Of a stretch of DNA of 5,280 nucleotides, positions 1-5,268 are shown piece after piece (the first letter of the stretch is position 1; every line of letters begins with the position of its first letter). A model generated the notes under the pieces. The model searched no databases. It saw only the letters and a program-made list of their open reading frames with translations, and was not told the DNA's origin. Source of the DNA: Flavobacterium psychrophilum (lineage in GTDB: Bacteria > Bacteroidota > Bacteroidia > Flavobacteriales > Flavobacteriaceae); the NCBI GenBank assembly GCA_003243255.1, contig QFQM01000277.1, positions 1 through 5,280 of the forward strand. The letters run 5' to 3'. A program made the translations under genes and the position numbers.

Positions 1-78
1 AACTTTGGCCTGCATTTGACCTGGTGGGATTCGATCATGAAAACCAGCAGCAAAAGGAATCGCGAAACCTTAATATAA
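1..78 (+). CDS. C-terminal end of a probable fatty acid hydroxylase / sterol desaturase family protein (5' part outside window)
   Basis: Frame 1 is open from the first base to a TAA at 76-78 and gives 25 residues, beginning NFGLHLTWWDSIMKT and ending in a basic, polar tail. The spacing N-F-G-x5-W-D-x4-T matches what I recall of the C-terminal end of fatty acid hydroxylase/sterol desaturase proteins (typically NFG...WDRLFGT). Those are di-iron membrane enzymes that hydroxylate or desaturate lipids. The usual Gly before the final Thr is Lys here. The His clusters that would prove the family lie outside the window. The stop is 8 bases before the SemiSWEET ATG, which suggests co-transcription. 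The assignment rests on one short motif and is tentative; that a coding region ends here is more secure than its identity. Confidence 0.45.
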   Translation, partial: NFGLHLTWWDSIMKTSSKRNRETLI

Positions 79-86
79 CCAGGACT

Positions 87-359
87 ATGTCACTAATAAC
101 GTTGATAGGAGTTGTTGCCAGTATGCTTACCGCATTATCATTGATTCCCCAACTAATAAAACTACTTAGAGAGAAAAAATCAGAAGACATCTCTGTCACT
201 ATGCTTCTGGTACTACTCAGCGGGCTGGGCCTTTGGGTTTATTACGGAACCCTGAAGGAAGACTTCATCATCATTATTTCCAATTCAGTAGCCTTCCTTA
301 TCAATTCGGTTACACTCTTTTTTTGTATCCGTTATAAAAAAGAGCAAAATCAATCCTAG
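87..359 (+). CDS. SemiSWEET-type sugar transporter (PQ-loop/MtN3 family)
   Basis: This 90-residue protein has three predicted membrane helices (about residues 3-21, 38-56 and 60-81), the single triple-helix bundle of bacterial SemiSWEETs, which dimerise in the inner membrane to carry mono- or disaccharides down their gradient. The PQ motif is P21-Q22 in helix 1, in the context SLIPQLIKLL. W50 and N66 are 16 residues apart, the same spacing as the sugar-contacting Trp48 and Asn64 of the Leptospira SemiSWEET as I recall them. The loop KKSEDIS before helix 2 is also typical. I chose ATG 87 because it gives the usual family length and follows an AGGA at 81-84. A GTG at 24 would add 21 polar residues and overlap the upstream reading frame. 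It probably shares a transcript with the gene ending at 78. Substrate cannot be told from sequence. Confidence 0.93.
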   Translation: MSLITLIGVVASMLTALSLIPQLIKLLREKKSEDISVTMLLVLLSGLGLWVYYGTLKEDFIIIISNSVAFLINSVTLFFCIRYKKEQNQS

Positions 360-363
360 GGTA

Positions 364-382
364 ATGTGGCACATGATTTTTT
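364..382 (+). terminator. weak terminator-like palindrome plus T-run
   Basis: ATGTGGCACAT at 364-374 can fold into a 4-bp stem with a 3-base loop and is followed by six T at 377-382, just after the SemiSWEET stop. The stem is very short, so this is at best a weak intrinsic terminator. Confidence 0.2.
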
Positions 383-407
383 CTGTCCAGCGGTAATCAG
401 AGCGTAG

Positions 408-415
408 TATCTTTT
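408..415 (+). promoter_or_regulatory. candidate Bacteroidota -7 element upstream of the dehydrogenase
   Basis: TATCTTTT matches the Bacteroidota -7 consensus TAnnTTTG at all but the last fixed position and lies 49 bases before the ATG at 465. No good TTG-type -33 element is at the expected distance (the best, TCTG at 382-385, is 22 bases upstream), so the call is weak. No clear Shine-Dalgarno site precedes ATG 465; the leader is A-rich there, as is common in this phylum. Confidence 0.22.
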
Positions 416-464
416 AAGTAACACCTATGCTTAATAAAACCAGCATTCAACAAAACAAACTATT

Positions 465-1355
465 ATGAAAGGTTCTGCAACACCATTTGTTCATCAAAGC
501 GTATCCTATCCAAAACCTCCTTTTCCAGAACAGTCTCAGCCCATTCCTGGCTATGAAAAAAACTTGAATCCCAAAGCAGATCATGGTGAGGATTCCTACA
601 AGGGGTCTGGAAAGCTGACGGGAAAGACCGCTATCATCACAGGAGGAGACTCTGGGATTGGCCGTGCGGTGGCTATTGCCTTTGCCCGTGAAGGCGCTGA
701 TATTGTCATCTCGTATTTAAACGAACATGATGATGCAGAGGATACCGCTGAACTTATCCGACAGGCAGGAAAAGAAGTGCTTCTGGTGGCGGGTGACATC
801 AGTGATGAAATGCATTGCATCAACATGATCACAATGACAGTCGCCAGATTTGGTACAATTGACATCCTGGTCAACAACGCTGCCTTTCAAATGGAGCGAG
901 AGTCGTTACAGGAGATAACTACCGAAGAATGGGATAGAACCTTTAAAGTCAATATCTACCCATTATTCTATTTATGCAAAGCAGCCGAGAAGCATCTGAT
1001 GTCGGGAAGCGCTGTAATTAATACCACTTCTGTCAACGCCTACAAAGCACCTGCTAAACTAATTCCTTATTCGGCCAGCAAGGCCGCCATTCAAAATTTT
1101 ACGGTGAGCCTTGCTCAATTATGGGCCGAAAAGGGAATACGGGTAAACTGTGTAGCACCAGGACCTATCTGGACTCCATTGATTACTTCCACGATGGGTG
1201 AAGAACATATCAAATCATTTGGTGAAAGCGTTCCGATGAAACGACCGGGGCAACCTGCAGAGTTAGCAGCCGCATTTGTTTTGCTTGCAAGTAATGACTC
1301 CAGCTATATGACTGCATCCACCGTTCAGGTTACCGGTGGATACCCTACCATATAA
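465..1355 (+). CDS. NAD(P)-dependent short-chain dehydrogenase, general stress protein 39 (YdaD/YhdF/YghA) type
   Basis: This is a 296-residue cytoplasmic oxidoreductase of the classical SDR fold. An N-terminal extension of about 50 residues, rich in Pro, Gln and Tyr (residues 7-48), precedes the Rossmann domain; that extension separates the GSP39/YghA group from shorter SDRs. The cofactor-binding glycine motif is TGGDSGIG at 59-66, D111 lies in the adenine-pocket strand, and NNAA is at 137-140. The N-S-Y-K catalytic tetrad is complete: N163, S189, Y202 and K206, the last two in YSASK. The PG motif is at 232-233. Family members are linked to general, osmotic or oxidative stress and reduce or oxidise alcohol, aldehyde or ketone groups; the substrate is unknown. 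The C-terminus ends VTGGYPTI, slightly unlike the usual VNGG-type ending. The gene stands alone, with gaps of over 100 bases on both sides. ATG 465 gives the expected length. Confidence 0.93.
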   Translation: MKGSATPFVHQSVSYPKPPFPEQSQPIPGYEKNLNPKADHGEDSYKGSGKLTGKTAIITGGDSGIGRAVAIAFAREGADIVISYLNEHDDAEDTAELIRQAGKEVLLVAGDISDEMHCINMITMTVARFGTIDILVNNAAFQMERESLQEITTEEWDRTFKVNIYPLFYLCKAAEKHLMSGSAVINTTSVNAYKAPAKLIPYSASKAAIQNFTVSLAQLWAEKGIRVNCVAPGPIWTPLITSTMGEEHIKSFGESVPMKRPGQPAELAAAFVLLASNDSSYMTASTVQVTGGYPTI

Positions 1356-1432
1356 CGGACAAATAATGAATGACCAGAAAACCGAATAACACTTCCCTCT
1401 AACCTTTTGGGGCAGGAACTGAAATTAAAGTA

Positions 1433-1442
1433 GAACCGGTTC
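1433..1442. repeat. 10-bp perfect palindrome
   Basis: GAACCGGTTC is a perfect palindrome. It could be half of an operator, but it is isolated from any obvious promoter, so no function is assigned. Confidence 0.3.
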
Positions 1443-1501
1443 GAAATGATCGCTGAAATTGAATAACAGAGCGTAACATTTAAACGGTGGGCTAAATTAA
1501 T

Positions 1502-1516
1502 GGTGAACAATTCACC
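1502..1516. repeat. short inverted repeat (6-bp stem, 3-base loop)
   Basis: GGTGAA and TTCACC flank CAA and would form a compact hairpin. No T-run follows, so it is not a standard terminator. Confidence 0.35.
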
Positions 1517-1543
1517 CATAAAATAGCGAAGCCTGGAAACGAA

Positions 1544-1565
1544 GTTGAGCATAAGCTTACTCAAC
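1544..1565. repeat. inverted repeat downstream of the dehydrogenase, possible transcript-end structure
   Basis: GTTGAG (1544-1549) and CTCAAC (1560-1565) are perfect complements around a 10-base loop that contains AAGCTT. The following bases TGTTTAGG are only weakly T-rich, so a terminator role is possible but not supported. Confidence 0.3.
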
Positions 1566-1636
1566 TGTTTAGGTTATTGCTTTACCCTAGGTGATTATCA
1601 TTTCAGAACCACTCAACTGCCGCCAATTGACGCTCA

Positions 1637-1984
1637 GTGCTTGATGACGTAAGATTCGACAGCAAGACCAACCCCTTCCAGAGTTTCTGGATGGCGGGGT
1701 ATGAATGTTCGGAAAAAATCAACGCATTCGGTCATCGGGTAGAGCTGCAAAGCACCACCGGACATCTACCTTGTATCCATGAAGATTACCAGCTTCTGTC
1801 TTTGTTTAATATGCGCAAGGTTCGCGAAGGCATACCTGAAGGGGTGCTCATTGTGACATCCACCAACGAGGTGAGCTTTCTTTCCTGGCTGGGTAAAAAA
1901 CAGTTATCGTTGAATATCATTGAAGCCATAGCGCTTGTAAAAGAGGAACCCATAGCTGAATCCTATAGGAACAGGAAACCGTGA
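1637..1984 (+). pseudogene. internally deleted remnant of a family-1-like glycoside hydrolase
   Basis: The frame encodes 115 residues from a GTG with an in-frame stop just upstream. Residues 12-66 (FQSFWMAGYEC, INAFGHRVEL, TGHL, EDYQLL, VREGI) look like the N-terminus of Bacteroidota proteins annotated as family 1 glycosylhydrolases, whose usual text after this block is VREGIRWS plus a TIM barrel. Here residue 66 runs straight into VLIVTSTNEVSFLSWLG (70-86), which resembles the segment around the barrel's acid/base Glu (T-x-N-E; E78), normally about 75 residues further on. A last block, IIEAIALVKEE (94-104), resembles a later helix. Parent proteins have roughly 380 residues or more, so a working barrel cannot form. 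I infer two in-frame deletions, near bases 1835 and 1895; GAAGG occurs at 1826-1830 and 1838-1842, beside the first. The match is from memory, and a short hypothetical protein is the alternative. Confidence 0.6.
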
Positions 1985-2109
1985 AGCGAGAATATCTTAA
2001 CTCACCTTCGCAGAATCCTTCTATTCACCTACAATAGGCGAATATGACCGACCATCTTTTTTTTTATTTATTTCGATTAATATGTGGTAAGATTAGTAAC
2101 AAAAGCACG

Positions 2110-2508
2110 ATGGTTATGGAGCAGCGTATTCTATTGATCGATGATGAGGAAATATCTAATTTTCTGGCAAAGAAATTAATAGAGCGCGTCAGGGTAAATT
2201 GTCATGTGGATGTAGCCAATAACGGACAACAGGGACTGGATTTAATAAATGAAAGTAATGCACTGCACCAACCACTTCCTGACTTTATATTTCTTGATTT
2301 AAATATGCCGGTTCTGAACGGATTCGAGTTCATGGAGGCGTTCAATCAATTGGTTATACCATTAAAGAATAAGAATAAGATTAAGATCTTTATCATTTCC
2401 TCATCGATGGATCGGCTGGATTCAGAGAAGGCAAAGCAACTCGGTGCAGCAGGATTTATCTCCAAACCGCTTACTATGCAACTCGTCAATTCTATATTAG
2501 GAGAATGA
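2110..2508 (+). CDS. single-domain CheY-like response regulator
   Basis: This is a stand-alone receiver domain of 132 residues with no output domain. It is a phospho-acceptor in two-component signalling and acts in the cytoplasm by contact with a kinase or another protein. With ATG 2110 as the start, the acidic pair is D11-D12 (ILLIDDEE), the phosphorylated Asp is D63 in FLDLNMP, the switch Ser is in the IISSS segment near residue 97, and the conserved Lys-Pro is K119-P120 (FISKPL). All catalytic residues are present. The frame is also open from an ATG at 2044, but that adds 22 residues rich in Phe and Leu encoded partly by a T9 tract, before the normal receiver N-terminus, so it is unlikely. 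ATG 2116 is another possible start. The LDLNMPVLNGFEF signature is typical of receivers from Bacteroidota. No kinase gene adjoins it. Confidence 0.92.
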   Translation: MVMEQRILLIDDEEISNFLAKKLIERVRVNCHVDVANNGQQGLDLINESNALHQPLPDFIFLDLNMPVLNGFEFMEAFNQLVIPLKNKNKIKIFIISSSMDRLDSEKAKQLGAAGFISKPLTMQLVNSILGE

Positions 2509-2886
2509 ATTTAGAGACTCAATGCGATGAAAAGCTAACGCCTCTTTTATCAAAACATGCTCTTGCTTGCTCCTATGAGAAAAACTCCAACACCGGTTTA
2601 CCTCAAAGAGTTAATCAGTCTTAACCTTATCCACATACAGTCTTTTATAAATTAGGATATCGAAAGCAGTGCCGGATTAATCACCTGCTCAAACGAAATC
2701 GATGAGTGAAATTCAGTTTGATTAAGGGAAATCTTCTTTCCTGTTGTATTTTTTTACAAGAGGTGAGTAATCGCAATTTTCGACAGGGTAGTAATTAGAG
2801 CGATTACCTGATACGAATTTTACTACACTGGGTCGAAATCTTAGAAAGGCGGTTCCTGTTTTTAATAACTTAACTAAAGGCGTCTC
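2509..2886. other. non-coding gap between convergent receiver genes
   Basis: This 378-base stretch lies between the plus-strand receiver and the broken minus-strand receiver. I see no gene I recognise. It contains an 8-bp inverted repeat (2767-2807) and a weak stem of TTGTA and TACAA around six T (2744-2759) that could serve as a bidirectional transcription-end region. The minus strand is open for 54 codons beyond the stop of the broken receiver (2886-2725), without similarity I can name. Confidence 0.5.
2767..2807. repeat. 8-bp inverted repeat with 25-base spacer
   Basis: GTAATCGC at 2767-2774 is the exact reverse complement of GCGATTAC at 2800-2807. It lies between convergent genes, which would suit a transcript-end structure or a dyad binding site. 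There is no T-run after either arm. Confidence 0.4.
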
Positions 2887-3250
2887 TCAGTCATCCTGCT
2901 TTTCCGGCCGTTCTACTATTTTGACGCATGTGAAAACCAAATAAGGAATACATTTTACGTTTAATCTCATATCCAATTTCAGCTTCTCTCTGAGTTGAAA
3001 TCCGTTAAGCTTGGGCATATTGATATCGAATAATATCAGAAACGAAAATTGATGCGACCCATTGATAAAATCCAATGCATCTTGGCCATTAGAAAAACAA
3101 CACCTTATTGGGATACTTCAGTCGGTCAAAAATTTCGGTCAAAAAAACCTGGTCGTCAACATCATCCTCGATGTTGATAACGGGACCGTTTTTATTTACC
3201 ACGCTGCTTTTCTCGATCTGAATTTCTGGTGTTTCTTTTGACGTATTCAT
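2887..3250 (-). pseudogene. frameshifted and C-terminally truncated Rcp1/CheY-like response regulator
   Basis: On the minus strand an ATG at 3250-3248 opens 53 codons that end at a TAA (3091-3089). Near its end they read GPVINIEDDVDDQ (acidic pocket) and then KVLFF. In the next frame the domain goes on directly as NGQDALDFING, LFDINMPKLNGFQL (phospho-acceptor Asp) and a segment ending PYLVFT. Removing one base from the A5 run at 3093-3097 (plus strand) joins the parts as VLFSNGQDALDFI, just as a receiver should read. So one extra base broke the frame, or it is a base-calling error. Even when repaired, the protein ends soon after the switch Thr and lacks the Lys motif and the last helices, about 30-40 residues. 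It follows the intact minus-strand receiver by 107 bases and may have shared its transcript. Translation of either half as a working protein is unlikely. Confidence 0.82.
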
Positions 3251-3357
3251 ACTATCAGGAGTAAATAGATACTAACATGACTAAAACAGGGAATCTTCGG
3301 AAGCCGATGAGTTAATAGAGATAGGGAAGAATACCACTGACCTCCGTGAATAGGTAT

Positions 3358-3810
3358 TTAATACAATTCGGCATTTGATGAGGGATCCATTGTAAACGTC
3401 TGGCTGGCAATAAAAGAATCATTTACAAAGTCCAGATTCAACATCCGCAGAAGCTGATCCCGAACGTTTTCATAGTTGGATGATTTTTTTAAATAAGCAT
3501 TCGCACCCAACTCCTTCGCCTGCGTCTTTTGCAATGATGAGGTGCTGAGCATAACCACAGGTATACTCATCGTTGCCGGATCTTTGCAGATTTCCTGCAG
3601 AAATTCCATGCCATTCATGCGCGGCATATTGATATCGAGGAAGATCAGCCTGGGCAGATCTTTGGATTGCTTTATCAGGTCCACGGCTTCTTTGCCATTA
3701 TTTGCAATCGTGTAAGGCGGAACCTCGTCCAGATCATTCATAATCGAAATGAAGGCTTCCTGATCTTCCCTGTCATCTTCTACAAAAAGAATACGCTGTA
3801 ATGGCTTCAT
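3358..3810 (-). CDS. single-domain response regulator, Rcp1-like receiver
   Basis: This 150-residue protein is a receiver domain with no DNA-binding or enzymatic output domain, so it probably relays phosphate or acts by protein contact in the cytoplasm. The acidic cluster is E11-D12-D13 (ILFVEDDREDQ), the phosphorylated Asp is D59 in FLDINMPRMNG, the switch residues are S89-T90, and the conserved Lys is K108. The usual Pro after that Lys is replaced by K109 (YLKKSSNYE), a form seen in receivers of the Rcp1 type, which partner phytochrome-like or PAS-domain kinases. A tail of about 26 residues (125-150) follows the fold and ends in a polar DPSSNAELY. The ATG at 3810-3808 gives the normal N-terminus; no Shine-Dalgarno site is visible. 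The broken receiver lies downstream on the same strand. Confidence 0.94.
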   Translation of the reverse strand: MKPLQRILFVEDDREDQEAFISIMNDLDEVPPYTIANNGKEAVDLIKQSKDLPRLIFLDINMPRMNGMEFLQEICKDPATMSIPVVMLSTSSLQKTQAKELGANAYLKKSSNYENVRDQLLRMLNLDFVNDSFIASQTFTMDPSSNAELY

Positions 3811-4053
3811 CGGTATCGGCTATTAGTGTTTAACCAAGTTCCTGATAATTGAAATCACGATGGTTATACTATTCCGGAAGAGAGTTACATTATTTACAGG
3901 TTGCCCCTAATAATCCAACGCTAACCTGCCATATCATACCAAAGAAAATGACCACATACACATGCTCACTGATCGCCGGAATATATATATCGATTACATG
4001 AATACTCAACACCGGTAAATAAAAGATGGATTTTAAATCAGTTGAACCAAAAA

Positions 4054-4086
4054 TGTGCCCGAATGGGATGTGTCCCGAACTGGCAC
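4054..4086. repeat. nested inverted repeat overlaid on a direct repeat
   Basis: GTGCC (4055-4059) pairs with GGCAC (4082-4086), and inside it GGGA (4065-4068) pairs with TCCC (4073-4076) around a TGTG loop, with equal 5-base internal-loop sides (CGAAT and GAACT). The same stretch holds a direct repeat, TGTGCCCGAA at 4054-4063 and TGTGTCCCGAA at 4069-4079. This would be an RNA stem-loop or a dyad operator in the intergenic region. No T-run follows, so it is not a plain terminator. Confidence 0.45.
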
Positions 4087-4262
4087 CTCGATGTTTAATA
4101 TCCTTCTATCAGCCAAGATCAAATGAATGTCAGATTTAGCCAATGACGCGATCACTCATAAACGAATACCATGAAAACGCTGCTTCAATATGGCGTCTTC
4201 AATTAACCAAACTACTTTCCAACTCAGGCAGGTCAAAGGAAAAGCTCACTGATCTTCGTTGG

Positions 4263-4285
4263 GGAGTACTAGGAGTATAAATTTA
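4263..4285 (+). promoter_or_regulatory. candidate start region of the YihY gene: doubled GGAGTA and -7-like element
   Basis: GGAGTA occurs at 4263-4268 and again at 4272-4277, the second carrying a Shine-Dalgarno-like AGGAG (4271-4275). TAAATTTA at 4278-4285 matches TAnnTTTG except at the last base, with a TTG at 4259-4261 sixteen bases upstream, slightly shorter than usual for -33/-7 pairs. Promoter and ribosome-site readings exclude each other: if the -7 reading is right, transcription would begin almost at the GTG at 4294. Confidence 0.22.
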
Positions 4286-4293
4286 ATGATCCA

Positions 4294-5268
4294 GTGAGAG
4301 TTTTACTTAAAGCATTCGGTGATTTGCTAAAGACTTCTGCTGAAGGCTTTAAAACACATAAAGTAGCGAAGTTGAGTTCTTCGCTGGCTTTCCATACTAT
4401 TTTTACGTTAGGGCCGATTCTTTTGATCGTTATGTTCATTTCAAAAACATTTTGGGCCTCCGAAGCTATTGAAGGAAAAATATATAGCCACATACGAGCA
4501 GAGGTCGGCGATGGTACGGCACTGCAGATACAGGACATTATAAAGAACGCCAGCATCACGGGGAATGGCTTTACGGTAATTATCAGTATTGTCCTTTTAC
4601 TGCTATCGGCCACCAGCGCATTCAATGAAATTCAAGATTCCATCAATACGATATGGAACCTGGAAGTCAAGCCGGGAAAAGGTATAAAGGTGGTGGTACG
4701 GAAAAGGCTTTTATCCTTTGCGATGATGGGATTATTTTGTTCACTGCTCCTGATTTCCCTGGTCATTAATGTGTTGCTGAAAGGCATGATGACAAAAATC
4801 CAATCGAGGTTTCCTCAGGTAAGTGAGGTAGTTGTTTACAGCATTAACGCTGCAGTAATGCTATCTGTAGTTACTGTAATGTTTGCCATCATTTTCAAAC
4901 TGCTCCCCGATGCGATGATCAGGTGGAAGGATGTGGCCATAGGTGCTTTGCTGACAGCGATGATGTTCATGGCGGGGAAGTATTGCATTACGTTGTTTAT
5001 CATTAAAAGTGACTTCGATAGTTCGTATGACACAGCCGGTTCCCTGATTGTACTTCTGTTCTGGATCTATTTTTCATCCATCCTCTTGTATTCCGGTACG
5101 CTGTTCACGAAAGCCTATGCTGTAAAATATGGACACGAAATCCAGCCAAATGAGTTCGCGGTCACCATAAAAACGATGAAGGTACGGACACAGAAAAGTA
5201 TCCATAAAAACGAGAAAGAAATTGAATTGGAAATGAGGGCGACCAAAACAAATACGGAATTGGATTAA
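4294..5268 (+). CDS. YihY/BrkB-family inner-membrane protein
   Basis: The 324-residue protein has about six hydrophobic segments (near residues 33-52, 92-112, 139-163, 180-204, 212-237 and 248-275) and a charged cytoplasmic tail of about 50 residues. Family marks are the amphipathic N-terminus followed by LSSSLAFHTIFTLGPILL (27-44), AFNEIQDSINTIW (109-121), LLPDAMIRWKDVAIGAL (203-219) and the AGSLIVLLFWIYFSS stretch (248-262). The family was once called ribonuclease BN, but that activity belongs to another protein; its molecular role is unresolved, and transport or envelope functions have been proposed. Two departures stand out: the usual GAEF near the end of the last helix reads GTLF (268-271), losing the acidic residue, and YGxxGS reads YDTAGS (245-250). 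The start is GTG 4294, the only usual start codon after the in-frame TAG at 4270-4272. The length is normal for the family. Confidence 0.92.
   Translation: MRVLLKAFGDLLKTSAEGFKTHKVAKLSSSLAFHTIFTLGPILLIVMFISKTFWASEAIEGKIYSHIRAEVGDGTALQIQDIIKNASITGNGFTVIISIVLLLLSATSAFNEIQDSINTIWNLEVKPGKGIKVVVRKRLLSFAMMGLFCSLLLISLVINVLLKGMMTKIQSRFPQVSEVVVYSINAAVMLSVVTVMFAIIFKLLPDAMIRWKDVAIGALLTAMMFMAGKYCITLFIIKSDFDSSYDTAGSLIVLLFWIYFSSILLYSGTLFTKAYAVKYGHEIQPNEFAVTIKTMKVRTQKSIHKNEKEIELEMRATKTNTELD

Larger units (their letters stand above)
1356..1636. other. non-coding gap with small inverted repeats
   Basis: No frame of convincing length or composition is open here on either strand. The stretch holds a 10-bp palindrome at 1433-1442 and two short stem-loops at 1502-1516 and 1544-1565, listed separately. 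It separates the intact dehydrogenase from a decayed gene and may itself contain eroded sequence. Confidence 0.6.
3811..4293. other. long divergent intergenic region
   Basis: These 483 bases separate the minus-strand receiver from the plus-strand YihY gene, so both promoters should lie here. I see no recognised gene. Contents: an (AT)5 run at 3981-3990, a nested hairpin with a direct repeat at 4054-4086, a 37-codon plus-strand frame at 4026-4139 with four Cys, a very short frame MKTLLQYGVFN starting near 4171, and a doubled GGAGTA just before the YihY start. No good TAnnTTTG element is seen upstream of the minus-strand receiver. Confidence 0.55.

Noticed and set aside
596..877. Open frame on the minus strand inside the dehydrogenase
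   Set aside because: It is antisense to conserved SDR motifs and its Ser/Ile/Met-rich translation resembles nothing; a shadow frame.
1325..1564. Minus-strand open frame spanning the end of the dehydrogenase and the gap
   Set aside because: It overlaps the conserved SDR C-terminus, has no recognisable motif or start signal, and crosses two hairpins.
3981..3990. (AT)5 run as a possible origin or microsatellite
   Set aside because: Too short, and no DnaA boxes or iterons seen around it.
2586..4014. CAACACCGGT present both near 2590 and near 4010, a possible flanking repeat of an inserted segment
   Set aside because: The shared part is only about 10 bases, the flanks do not match, and no transposase or integrase lies between.
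4081..4094. TGGCACCTCGATGT equals a well-known stretch of 23S rRNA near the peptidyl-transferase centre
   Set aside because: Similarity stops at once on both sides (the rRNA continues CGGCTC, here TTAATA), so there is no rRNA gene. A 14-base match is most likely chance; a nucleotide search of 4000-4200 against 23S rRNA would settle whether more aligns.
4269..4625. Minus-strand open frame under the start of the YihY gene
   Set aside because: It is antisense to a clear family member; its composition mirrors the membrane helices on the other strand.
4294..5268. Annotation of the membrane protein as ribonuclease BN
   Set aside because: This is a historical misassignment of the family; no nuclease motif is present and the protein is a multi-pass membrane protein.
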